Below, one piece after another: positions 1-10,700 of a DNA stretch of 64,000 bases. Within the stretch, counting starts at the first letter, position 1, and each line of letters starts with the position of its first letter. The translations under genes and the position numbers were made by a program. This DNA is from Istiophorus platypterus (taxonomy: Eukaryota > Chordata > Actinopteri > Istiophoriformes > Istiophoridae), in assembly GCA_016859345.1 (NCBI GenBank), contig CM029121.1:8831911-8895910 (forward strand), written 5' to 3'. A model generated the notes under the pieces. It was not told where the DNA came from. It saw nothing but the letters and a program-made list of their open reading frames with translations, and searched no databases.

Positions 1-459
1 TCAAGGTTTAAAAACAATCCCATAGGCAGTCATTGCAGTCTTGTTTGGCCTATTGTATTTAGTACAAACTTTACTTTTCAAAATGTTTAGAATAATACAA
101 TCATCAACTGAACATAAGCTTAATATGATTACATGTGCAGTTTATGAGTTACAAGTTACATAATGCATTAAAGCCTATGGAGGCCCTTTCAGTCTCCCTG
201 TACTTGTACTTTAACTTAAATCAAATTGTAACATGGTCTATGATGCCCACTGATCAACTGTATGTATTATTAGTTTATTATGACATTCATAGCCAATGAG
301 TTACATATTGTATATATTAAAGCCCATTGCAGGAATGTTTTAAATCCTGTATTTACTATTACATCTGAAAATCAGCCAATACATCAAAATCATCGAGTTT
401 TTATCTGATTTTGAAGATACCCAAAACGCGTCTCTGTTAGCACATTCTGTATTTTGTAC
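1..459 (-). other. ttc38 intron 5 (partial)
   Basis: AT-rich sequence with no exon-like open frame matching the next expected TTC38 segment. Nothing else recognised. Confidence 0.7.
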
Positions 460-633
460 CTGGACAGAGGTGTATGTGGTTTCCAGTGAGGCAGCACCCT
501 GGCCACAGAGTCCCTCATTTGGGTTTGTGCTCCCATGTAGAAATAGGCATCATGGGCAAACTTGAGGGCCAGCATATCAGTGGGGTGATCAACCAGAATG
601 CCTTCCCATACATCACAGGCTTTCGGAAAATTT
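460..633 (-). CDS. ttc38: ttc38 exon 5 (last one inside the window)
   Basis: The 174 nt encode NFPKACDVWEGILVDHPTDM, then LALKFAHDAYFYMG and MRDSVARVLPHWKPHTPLS. This is the best conserved block and the main basis for naming the gene. The acceptor is TTTTAG|AAATTT and the donor CAG|GTACAA. It ends in phase 2; the next exon is not in positions 1-459. Confidence 0.93.
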
Positions 634-3600
634 CTAAAATAAACATGAGCCACTTACAGACATCTGTGAAGTTATGAAGGACAACAGAATGAATGTTCCA
701 TAAAAATCACATCAATACACGTTTGTGCTGAATGGAGGGTACTACAAGCCATTAAAAACATAAGGACCCTCCTACCTTACCCTGAGGAAATAAGAAACTG
801 CACATAAAAACAAATAATACTTGCTAGTTTGTAACAAATTTATCTTCTGCAGACAGTGTAGATGAATGCTGTGGATCTGAAGCATGTGACTGCACCCCAA
901 AAAGGGGACACAGACAAAGAAGACCTTGTTGGTTGGTTGTTGGTTGATGATCTTTGCCTCATGGATAAAACACATTGTTTCCTTTGATTAGGTCTCTGTT
1001 GAGACCTCACCTTAACTGGCTATTTAAGTTTATTGTAATGGGTAAAATTAACTCAATAGCACACAACTTGTATGATTAACAATCTAGATTGGAATAATTT
1101 CATTAAATATAAAGCCACTATTTGCATTATTTTTAATGTGTTTATAGAATCTTCTAAATGTGCACCAGACATTGTATTTGGAGTTCTGCCCAAAAGGTTA
1201 AATTTTTGTGTCACAGGACCAGATAATCTTTTTCCTCAGAATCCTCATGATTTTAACACAAAGGAGTTTACATCTAGCTTCACCTACAAAAAATCCTGAT
1301 TGACTGAGTGCTGCTGAGATGGTCATACACCAGGCAGGTTCTCCCATCTCTGCAGAGGACTTCTGAAGCTCCATTCAGGTGACCATTGGCTTCTTGGGTA
1401 CCCTCCCAACCAAGATGCTTATTGCCCAGTTACTCATTTGGCTGGACAGCCAACACTGCCAAGAGTCATGATTGGTTCCTTCATTTCAGAATTATTGAGA
1501 CCACTGTGCTCCAGGAATAGTCATAGCTTTAGAAATATATCTAGCCATAGTTTAATCACAAAGGTCTACAGAGAGCTCTTTGGATTTCACTGCTTGGTTT
1601 TTCCCTGACGTGCAATATACACAAGTGTGTGTCTTTCTAAATTATGTCCAATCCATTCCAGTGGTGGACTCCAATCAAATTTTAGATACATCATAAGAAA
1701 AATTAAAGCAAAGAGATTGGACCTGACCACACTTTGGAGTGCCACAGCAAAGTGTTTGAATTATTAAGAGATATGAGTTTTTGATCTCAAATTAATTTCT
1801 AAAATTTCTAAAATTGTGAACTTTGTCATTGTGAGCTAATGGGTATAGATAAATAAGATTTAAAAATAAAAATGCAACTTTATCCATTTATAATTAAATC
1901 TACTAGACAATAAGGTGTAAAAAAAGAAATGGCATGAATAGTTTCTGAAGCCATTATATTTTCTGAAGCCATTTTAGCCAACTGTTTCAAGAACAGTACT
2001 TGTACATATAGTACATATGTTGATACACAGTATGTGTACATACTGTACATATATGAGATATATCTTAATTTTAATGTTTCAATTACTATGATAGTTTTAA
2101 ATTTGATTTTTTGATTTATTTTGCTAATTGTTTAGGTTGTCATTTCATATTCACTTAGTTGTATTTTCACTTGATGTCCACAACCTTTTGAGGTGTACCT
2201 TTTACAGGTGTACTGTATATTATGAATGTAAGTAGTTTCCTACACACAAGTTTTGTCACTGACAGGAAAATAATGTGCAAAAACAACAGGAAACTGTCAT
2301 GTGATATAGGGTACAATTCTAAAAATTTCTTTAAAGGCAGGTCACAATGCAGATATCACAATTGTAAGTACATTTGTGGTCTTGAAACCAGCCTTCAGAA
2401 ACCACAGACCCTTACTTGACAAAAGTCTCAGTCCTCCATCTATTTTGACAGTAACGCCTGTGGCAACCTGGCTTTGGATCTTACCCACGTGAAAAGAGCT
2501 CCATCGCCTTAACATGGAGCCTCTCTCTGGGTGAGATGTCCTGGCTGTCAGCCAGCTCCACAGTTCGCCTCACAGCGCTGGCAAGGCGCTCATTCAACCG
2601 AGTGGAGCTCGTCGTTGCCACCAGCTCCAGCCCTGTGCTGATCACATGGCCCATAACTACAGGGAAAACAGATCAAACTGGTCTTTTCTTTTTGGGTTTT
2701 CTTACCACAACAGGACAGTTAACATGAAACATGAAATGCATTTGTACAAGTTTTCCCTTTTAACTGAAGCACAATATATATAAGGGCCCAGGCCAGAACA
2801 TGCATTCATTGTTTAAACTAGGCATATCAATTTTGGTTCCTGTTTTAAAAAAAGATGAATTTAACATTAAAGTTTTTTTATCCCCACTGTATACCCTCAT
2901 GATAACATGATGTGGCTCACTGACTTTTAACTCACAAGCTAAACTTACCTTAAACTAGATGTTTTTTCAGTCATGAATTACATTTTATACAAGCTCAACA
3001 CATATGATAATACAAAGTTACTAATTTTTTATAAATTTTGGTCGGCAAATGCTTTGTTTTTTATCCAAGAAAACAAGGGCGCTAGCAAAGAAAATTGTGT
3101 TTTATTTATATATTCAGATTGGATATATCTATTATTTATGATTCATGTTAACAATGTAGTTGATATTAAATCTGTAGACCTCAGTTTGTTCTACTTATGT
3201 AACCATAACACAAGAAACATGTGAAAAGTCTGATCCTCAGCAGTTAAACACAAATAGAAGCATGTAAATCCAGTGAGCATCAATAAATGTTGAACCTACA
3301 CCACTTTTCTAGGTCTTGGTCCTGTTTATTTATGTGCTAGATTACTCAGTGTGTGTAGTCTAATTATAAATTGTTTAATGTCCCCATAGGGGACAAAAGA
3401 GATGTCACAAAAGCTTCTATGATTGCTGTTGGCTCTAACTAAAACTGCCTATGAAGGGATGTAGAGGAACTGACCTCTTGTGACCTGTGTTTATATGCAC
3501 AGTTAGTCATTTATAATTAGTTTTGGGGTTTCTTTGGTTTGTTTTTTAACACGGATTATTTTAGCCCTGTTACCAATACCTTAATCCTTTCCTTGGTTTT

Positions 3601-4638
3601 TTTATCCTTAATTTTAAACCTGGATTTGCTGTTTTTTCCTTTTATATTTTTCTTTTTTTCCTTAACTTCTTTCTGCCACCTCCTAGCCAGACTTATTTTG
3701 AGAGGGTTTCCCATCAGAACTTACCTGGTTTAAACTGAATATTAAATGAAACACAGGTATGATGTTTGACCACCTAGGAATTTACCAAAGTTAGGGTCAG
3801 CTGCCTGGATAGCAGAGATGCATCCTTCAAATCCTCCCAGGGTTTCATCGTTCCTCCATTTCACATACTAGGGAGATAAAACAAAACGGGGGTGCTGTTA
3901 ATTGTGATTTTTCTTTTCACTGACAGGTAAAATATTATGCAGACAAAATGAAAGAAAATGTGTGTGTGTGTGTGGGGGAGGGGGTGTTACCTGTGTGAGT
4001 ATCGCGTCATACAATTTGCAAGCCTCATTACTGCTTGTGGACAACGGGAGACCCTCCGCCCTCCACGCCTGTTACACGCAGAGGTTTCAGGATGCAGGTG
4101 TTAATACTGTACATCGGTGCAAATTCAGTTTCCACACACAGAGTTATTGTCTCAGGGAAGCTTCTCTGTCTTTCTTGTCTGTCTATGTTAGCTAACCCCT
4201 GGGGGCAGAGGTTAAGGGCTGACTCAGCCCTCTCAGGAGAAGCTGCTGTTTCTACCATCACGGCTCAACGGTGCGCACCCCGATAAAATAACGCACCGTT
4301 TCTTAAAGTTATTAAGTCAATCTTCAAGAGTTGTAAACCCGCTCCACAAGCAAAGATAGATCGAGTAAAATAAAACAAGTTAATCCAACCTCGCCATATC
4401 GTGGCTTTTTTTTTCCCTTACTGCTCATTTACTTTCTCGCTAACGTGACTGCCACAAATCCTGGCCGCCACCTAACTCAGAAACGAACAAGGCTAAAAAG
4501 TCGTTTACTCTTTGGTGCCGTTTCTTTGGCAAGAAAAAAAAAAACAAAAGTTCGCATTTAACAAGGTGGAGTAGCTACTTCTTCTAGCCACGAAGCCCGA
4601 AGACTGACCTGACAGTCCCGGAGACTCGGAGCGGACAT
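460..4638 (-). CDS. ttc38: ttc38, tetratricopeptide repeat protein 38 (5' part of gene, five exons)
   Basis: Coding exons are 4609..4638, 3991..4068, 3786..3867, 2485..2656 and 460..633, spliced in that order on the minus strand. Phases join cleanly and give about 178 residues of a protein that is about 470 residues in mammals, so roughly the last 60% lies outside the window. Diagnostic stretches are MSAPSLRDCQ, LPLSTSSNEACKL, ADPNF and DHPTDMLALKFAHDAYFY, all close to mammalian TTC38 as I remember it. TTC38 is a conserved, probably soluble helical-repeat protein of poorly known function. It is tandem with and downstream of mical3. The symbol rests on family recognition, not on a search. Confidence 0.9.
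634..2484 (-). other. ttc38 intron 4
   Basis: AT-rich intron. It contains a TACATA/TATGTA-rich patch with inverted symmetry around 2000-2055. No coding or RNA gene seen. Confidence 0.75.
2485..2656 (-). CDS. ttc38: ttc38 exon 4
   Basis: The 172 nt encode a stretch starting VMGHVISTGLELV and ending RERLHVKAMELFSR, matching the helical region before the first TPR-like repeats. It enters in phase 1 and leaves in phase 2 at donor GG|GTAAGA. Confidence 0.9.
2657..3785 (-). other. ttc38 intron 3
   Basis: AT-rich intron with T-rich tracts at 3596-3660. No coding or RNA gene seen. Confidence 0.75.
3786..3867 (-). CDS. ttc38: ttc38 exon 3
   Basis: The 82 nt encode YVKWRNDETLGGFEGCISAI followed by QAADPNF. 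The acceptor is CCCTAG|TATGTG and the donor TTTG|GTAAAT, leaving one base that completes the first codon of exon 4. Confidence 0.9.
3991..4068 (-). CDS. ttc38: ttc38 exon 2
   Basis: The 78 nt (26 codons, phase 0 to 0) encode AWRAEGLPLSTSSNEACKLY and then DAILTQ. The acceptor is TAACAG|GCG and the donor CAG|GTAACA. An in-frame stop just upstream of the acceptor shows that translation cannot start further 5' without splicing, which supports the separate exon 1. A TG microsatellite lies about a dozen bases inside the downstream intron. Confidence 0.9.
4609..4638 (-). CDS. ttc38: ttc38 exon 1 (start codon)
   Basis: ATG at 4638..4636 opens ten codons, MSAPSLRDCQ, followed by donor CAG|GTCAGT. The mammalian protein starts with a similar short peptide ending LRDCQ. 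The exon ends in phase 0 and joins exon 2 (AWRAEGLPL). It lies in CpG-rich sequence typical of a housekeeping promoter. Confidence 0.88.
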
Positions 4639-4830
4639 GTCGGGGGTCGGACGCGGACTCGGACGCGGACTCGGACGCGGACCCTCCGGCGGCGGAGCGC
4701 GGACTGACTGCGGCTGCGTCGGGTTCAGGAGAAAAAGCCGAGGCCGGAGTCCAGCTGCCGCGTTTCAAAATAAGGGCACGGACAAAGCCTGGGAACCTTA
4801 ACGCGTCGAAGCAATGCGAAGTTTCCAGGT
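4639..4830 (-). promoter_or_regulatory. CpG-rich ttc38 5' UTR and promoter region
   Basis: CpG dinucleotides are dense here compared with the AT-rich flanks, and the stretch lies directly upstream of the ttc38 start codon. No TATA box is evident. The exact transcription start cannot be seen. Confidence 0.55.
4647..4682 (+). repeat. 12-bp GC-rich tandem repeat, three perfect units
   Basis: TCGGACGCGGAC is repeated three times without mismatch. It lies 9-44 nt upstream of the ttc38 start codon, so it is probably in the 5' UTR. Confidence 0.9.
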
Positions 4831-5870
4831 CAGATTCTCCCTTGAACGTGTTTATTATTTTTAAGAGCAGTGTACGTGTCTGTGATGTGAGGTAAAACGG
4901 CGATATCAACTGCGGGTTTTATTCCCGTATTTTATTTTATTAACTATCCCCCGATTTATATGCACGTAGCTTCGTGGAGGTCAAGGCGATATTTCACTGA
5001 TTTTCCACAGATCAGTCCACCCCAGGACAGATAAACCGCCCAGTTTACGAAAATTGTTTTCTTCTGTGGCTCCGTGAGAGCTTTATGGAGGCTGGCAGAA
5101 TTATCCTCGGTGGATTTATGGAAGTGCAACACTAAAATGCGGGAAAACCACTTTCATTTGTCTTGGCACCATAACAGAGCCAACTTCAAATTTCCCCAGA
5201 TAAGGTTTATGGAGTGTAGGCTATGGTATCAAATTATATAGACCAATATTGTGTTTTCAGATCCATGTATGCTGAATGTATGACATAGTCCAGTTATATC
5301 AGTTTGGACTTACAGTTCATTTCTTTGTTACAGTATCTCATGTTTTGAGCAGAAATAAACAGATTTAAGGCTAATTATTTATTAATGGCAGTGGAGCGAA
5401 AGATAAGAGCTCCTGCTGGCTAGTGCAAAAAAGTAGGGTGAAATCAGCCAAAATTATATCAGTCTTGGCTTACAATAGTGGTTCAAAACATATCCATAAC
5501 CATATCTCACATGATTGAAAAAGCGAGATTTTAGTGGACAATTTAAAAGAACAACTGCATTGTTTAATTGCCATTTCTTGGAATACATCCAACACCCCTA
5601 TGCATTTTAGCTACATGAAGCATTTACATTATGAGTCATGTGTCAACATAACAGTTTAAAAATTAGGATTCATTTTCTTTACATATAATACAGTTTTCAC
5701 ACGTTAATAAATATCAATACAATCATGTCAAACTTATCACACACCATCTAAAACAGCAACCCTTAAAATCATGTAAGTTTTTTTTTTTTGTTTTGTTTGT
5801 TTTATATTCACAGCTCATACCAAGTCATAAATATAGCCTCGAGTATTTCGGTGCTGTAAAACACTCACCA
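4831..5870. other. Intergenic spacer between mical3 and ttc38
   Basis: AT-rich single-copy-looking sequence between the likely mical3 poly(A) site and the ttc38 promoter. No gene recognised. Confidence 0.6.
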
Positions 5871-5885
5871 CCTGGATATTTTCTT

Positions 5886-5891
5886 TTTATT
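5886..5891 (-). terminator. Probable mical3 poly(A) signal
   Basis: AATAAA on the minus strand, followed about 15-30 nt downstream by a GU-rich stretch (GGTGGTGAGTGTTTT), the usual arrangement for vertebrate 3' end processing. A second AATAAA lies at 6013..6018 with a weaker GU-rich stretch and may be an alternative site. Confidence 0.5.
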
Positions 5892-7245
5892 ACAGTTGTC
5901 TAAAAGGCTATTAGATTTGACTGCCCACCAGATAAATCATAACATTCTTGTCTGATGCAAACTGTTCACAAAGAACTTTGCATTTCTTCAAGACCCCATT
6001 TAAGATCTTCTATTTATTTGCTTGGGGACCTGCTGTATAAAAAAGTATTTGGAAAAAAGTAAAAATCTTGAGTTCCAGTGGGATACACAGATGTGACTAC
6101 CTCAAAAACAAGTAAACTCAGAAAAAATAAAATATAAATTAAATACAGAGAATGAAAATGAAAAAGGCATCTTGTTCAAGGGTAAAGGATTAACACTGCC
6201 ATTATATGAATCTAAGTGTTACATAGCATATAAACTCTTGTGGTGTATTCCTTAGTTATTGCATAACCATGAGCAGACTGTCCTGTGGCACAAATTTGAC
6301 TGTTATGAGCTACATTGATCTCCCATTAACAAAAGTGAAATCAGGTTCATTAATGATAATAACATCACAACATTAACACGTATGGTAGAGCCTTATTTGA
6401 ACCCAAAAAAACAGTTCTTTCCAAGATGAACTCTTTCAACAGTTGGTTGAAGTTGCTACTGTTTATGAAAGTAGGAAACATAAAAATCCAATATTGAATG
6501 TGGACAAGTATTTGTAAACAGTATTTGTCAGTGGGATATACAGTGAATTGCATCTTACAGAGAGGCCCATCATTATCAAGTCATGTGAAGTGCTTACATG
6601 TTCATATACAGTATAAGTCTGTACTCTATGTCTAGCTATCAAGACAATATAAAGATGTTCTATGTGCCCGCGGTCTTAATTCCTGATATGCAATGGCTTA
6701 CGGGTGCACGGGACTTATGCACAAGTGCAAGATAATGAGATTCTGGGCACTCTCCTGTGAATGCACAACATGGAAAATGTTTATCTGTTAAAAATAAACA
6801 AAAATAATAAATACATAAAAACATGGCCATATTCAATGGGTTCCTTGTGTTGTCTTATTTAAAACTCGGGGGGGGGGCTTCCATTATGTCTTTGTGGTTC
6901 ATTAGGGAGTCAGTCTGTCACTGAAGAAAAAGGCAGCTTCAGCAGAGGATGTCCTTCCTACAGTCACACTGAAAAGACTGAGCCTGGATATTTTCCTCCA
7001 GCATTTATACACACCTCTGTAGCAGTCCTTTTCAGAAAAGAGAACACCTTTTTCCACTGAAAAGATGATTTGCTCTACACAACTATACACAAAAACACAA
7101 TTCTTTACATCAGCAGGACTGAACTGCATTCTTCCCTTTAGATAATCAAGAATGAAACAAGTCTATAAACATTCTCCCAAAGGCCCCCTCTGCTTGAGAG
7201 GATCTTCTTCAAGACTGTGTTGATAAAGTTGTGAATGTACTCGCC

Positions 7246-7248
<3 letters not shown>

Positions 7249-7285
<37 letters not shown>

Positions 7286-7347
7286 GACAGACAGAGAGAG
7301 ACAGACAGAGAGACAGACAGAGAGACAGACAGAGAGACAGACAGAGA
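7249..7347 (+). repeat. (GA)n/(GACA)n microsatellite
   Basis: About 100 bp of GA dinucleotides grading into GACAGACA and GAGACAGACA units. On the transcript it would be a CU/UGUC-rich tract in the mical3 3' UTR. Confidence 0.9.
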
Positions 7348-7606
7348 TAAACCAGGACTGCCAGTGGGCAGAGGATATGTAAACGTTGCAGACTGCTTCA
7401 ATGTGGGCAGTTTTAGTGTTTGCGCGCATGTGTGTGTTGTGGAAATCTTTACACATTCACTGCTGCAGGTGTGACAGTTTTAGACCAACTGCCTGTGCCG
7501 GTGCTTAGCAGACTACTCTGATCAAAGACAACCACGCAAGGCTGAGACCGCCAATCGCAAGTCGTACAATTTTCTCTGAACCTGACAAGCAATTATTTCA
7601 ATCCTC

Positions 7607-7791
7607 TTAGGTCCAGTTGAGGTTGTAACCTTTGGAGAGCATGACAGCCTCCAGGTCCTTGTCTTCCTCCTTCTCCCGAAGTCTCTGCTCCTCCAAGAGT
7701 GCAACCAAGGCATCACGCTGCTCCACCACCTCCAACATCTCATTCAGGATCTGCTTTTCCTGAGCAAGCTCCTTCTCAGTCTTCAGATGGT
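7607..7791 (-). CDS. mical3: mical3 coding exon 43 (bMERB end, stop codon)
   Basis: Encodes DHLKTEKELAQEKQILNEML, EVVEQRDALVALLEEQRLRE and KEEDKDLEAVMLSKGYNLNW then T and TAA. The C-terminus closely follows mammalian MICAL3 (SKGFSLNWS). Confidence 0.97.
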
Positions 7792-10700
7792 CTGAAAGGG
7801 GCAAAATTGAAGCAAGGAATTGAAGAGAATAGATAGATAGAGAACAGATTGTATATATCTTAATAAGGCAAGCAGATTCAGAGAGGTGGTACAGGGCTGT
7901 TGGTTAATCAACATTACCTTCCACAGCCATTCGTTCCCTGAGTTCCTGCTGCAATCGGCTTTGTCGGTCCTCTAGCTCCAGCTCTCTTGCACTTGGGGAT
8001 AGACACAAAGTTGGTTTCACTGATGAATTATAACTTTCAACATTATGTTTTCAGCTTCGTCTTCATTAATCTATGCAGGATTTTAAAACATTAATAATTG
8101 TTCCAACGCAGATGAATTAATCTAAAAGCTTTCAGTGACTCATAATGAGGGTGCACTGGATAATTACTTGTCAGAAATGTGCAAATGTGTCTCATATCGT
8201 ATTGTTATGTTATGAAATGATTATGACTTTACGAGGGCTTGCAACATTTTTAAAACTGATGATGTAATATTAATAATAATCATAAAATAAGTCACCAGTA
8301 AATCATAATTCTTACATCATGTGTGGATTCTGTATTAGATTATAATTGCCTTCTAATTCAATAATGAAACTGTATTACATTAATATTATATTATATTATT
8401 ACATTCTCACCAATTTATCATATTTTCAGGTTTTATTAAATTCTTAGTATGTTTCTTTGTCTGTTGGTCCTAAACTTTAGCCAGAGTGAAATCTCTCAAA
8501 TACTATCTATCCACATGAAATGTGACAATTCGACATGAAAGACAATCACAGTCTCTTGATGTAATCCTAACTGACTGTGGTGATGACTCAAAACCCACTT
8601 CCACTTGTCCAACACTTGTGCTGATTAGAGGATACATCAAAAAACAATTTATCATATACCCATGAGCCTCAGCTGTACTATGAGGATAATGCAATTAAGG
8701 CATGCTACCATGCAAAGGTTTAGCCTACTGACCTCTAGCAGTAAACATGGCTGTAAACAATGTTTACAAGTCTCAAACTCATAAGGAAAATCAGCTTTGC
8801 AAATGTTTTATGAGGCAGGATATGTACTCGCTAGGTGGGCAGACCTCAAGGATACACGCATTGCGTCTGGGTGAATAAAACTGAATTTAACCTAACTTCT
8901 TTTGTTTACAGGGAAATTCCACAAAGCACCATTTAACAGGATAATCCTCATCAAGTTGTAAGTACAGCTGACACCGAGTAAGTGCAGCTGAAAGTGATGA
9001 AAGTACAACTTTGTGTGACTATAGATGTCTGGTATTGTTAACCCATTTTATAGCCATTTTTGCCGCATTTTCAAAAACTACAAAATTATCATGTTTATAC
9101 ATATAATACGAGCGCACCTACATTTTTAACCTTCTCCACATTCTACATGCCAACTCTATGCTCTCAACTCCTGCGACACACAGCTATGCTGCGCTTCTTG
9201 GAAATGAAAAGCACCTTTGACTAATCAGCTCACCAAATAGCGTACCCATCTCAACAGTCAAGTAATGTACTTACAATATCATCAGTTCTGATTCATAGCG
9301 GACCAGGGCATTTTTCTCCTGCACCAGCTTGAACCACTCTTGCATTAGTTTGGGATCGTCCTTCTTTCCCATGCCTGGAGGAAAGAAGGAAGGACAGACA
9401 GGGGGGTGAGAAATCAGATGACTGGGAGACACTGACACTGACACTGACACTGACAGTCACACAGACAAGGACCGACACAGGCAGTGCAATGACAGCCAAG
9501 CCAAGATGTCCTCGCGGAGGGATGGTGAGGTGGAAGGATGGACTCGACATGGTCAGTTGCGACATATTTAAAGATGGCGCATGGAAGATGGCGTGGAGCT
9601 ACTTGGTTTCAACTTTGGCAAGTGTGTAAACACACAGACACACACATACAGACAGACAGACAGAAAAAGACAGACACATAGAGACACAGACAGACACACA
9701 GAGACACAGACAGACACACACACACACACACAAACAAACAGACAAAACCTGTTGTTGCAAAGTTAACAGTTTGTGTTACCCAGTTTGGACTTTGTGTCAG
9801 ACGTAGCTGCTCCTAGGGAGCAATTACCTCCTCCTATCAGTTTTTTTCAGAGTGGGTAAGTAGTAAACAACAAACAAATACACCAATCAATATCCAAGTT
9901 AGTACAGAAAAGTAAACCCAAGGACTAATAAAATTTCTCTCTCCTCCCCTGCCCACATATTGACACACCAGCAGAAATAAAATCCCTTTAGATCCTGTTC
10001 ATGCTAAGCAGTTTGAGGGTAGGAAAAAAAAAATCATGAATTATTCTGCTGCCTTTACATATTCAATTAAAAGGTCAAATGTTCATGGGATGACTTGTCA
10101 TTTAGACCAATAGCGAAGTTCACACTCCTCTATTAAGTCTGCCTCAGGGAAAAGCATGTTCAGCACTCCTGGCACCATGCATTGCAGTTGTGCAGTTTTC
10201 ATATCATTTCTAATTCCTCTATGCATGCTTAGAGAGTTATACTGCTAGGGTGATGCATCCTTTGATTTTTCTGACTGCAGCAGGTGGAGCCATGCAGTTT
10301 CAATAAAACACCGAAAGGCAAACCTGAATGCAGCGTGACATACTTAGCTCGGGAAGAGGAGGCTCTTGCAAAACAAAAAGGAAAAAGATTGTACACACAT
10401 AAATTGCATGGTTGTGGTCTCGGGGGCTGGCTTTTGCTAATTAAGAGACAAGGGACAAAAAGAGGCAAAGCTTTCTGCTCAGACTGCTCAGACTGCAGAG
10501 CAATACAACATGTGGAGGCATAGGAGGAATTACAAAAGCAAGGCCGAGTTTCTAAACCTATCCTACAATGGGTGTTTTTCCCCTCTTTCTCTTGTACTAT
10601 TTCAACCTCTTCCACTGCCACCAACCCTCAGCTCAAGGCTCCGAACACAAAAGGAGAGAAGAGCCGCCGCTAAAAGGCAGCTACCACAATAAAGGAACAA

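Larger units (their letters stand above)
5870..7606 (-). other. mical3: Probable mical3 3' UTR
   Basis: Sequence following the mical3 stop codon down to the candidate poly(A) site, about 1.7 kb. It contains a GA/GACA microsatellite (7249..7347) and a short poly-G tract near 6868. No second gene recognised. Confidence 0.5.

Noticed and set aside
4505..4909. Open minus-strand frame of about 134 codons over the ttc38 promoter with Ser/Ala/Glu repeats
   Set aside because: It reads across the CpG-rich 12-bp repeat in a frame different from MSAPSLRDCQ, which matches TTC38. Openness is explained by GC-rich repeats lacking stops.
7138..7474. Frames on both strands with SVSLSVSL or RERETDRD repeats
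   Set aside because: Translations of the GA/GACA microsatellite in the mical3 3' UTR.
9581..9766. Frame rich in TQTHTQT-like residues
   Set aside because: Translation of the CACA/CAGA microsatellite.
10229..10624. 131-codon minus-strand frame
   Set aside because: No resemblance to a known family, no exon-like splice context in the mical3 phase, inside the 8 kb intron.
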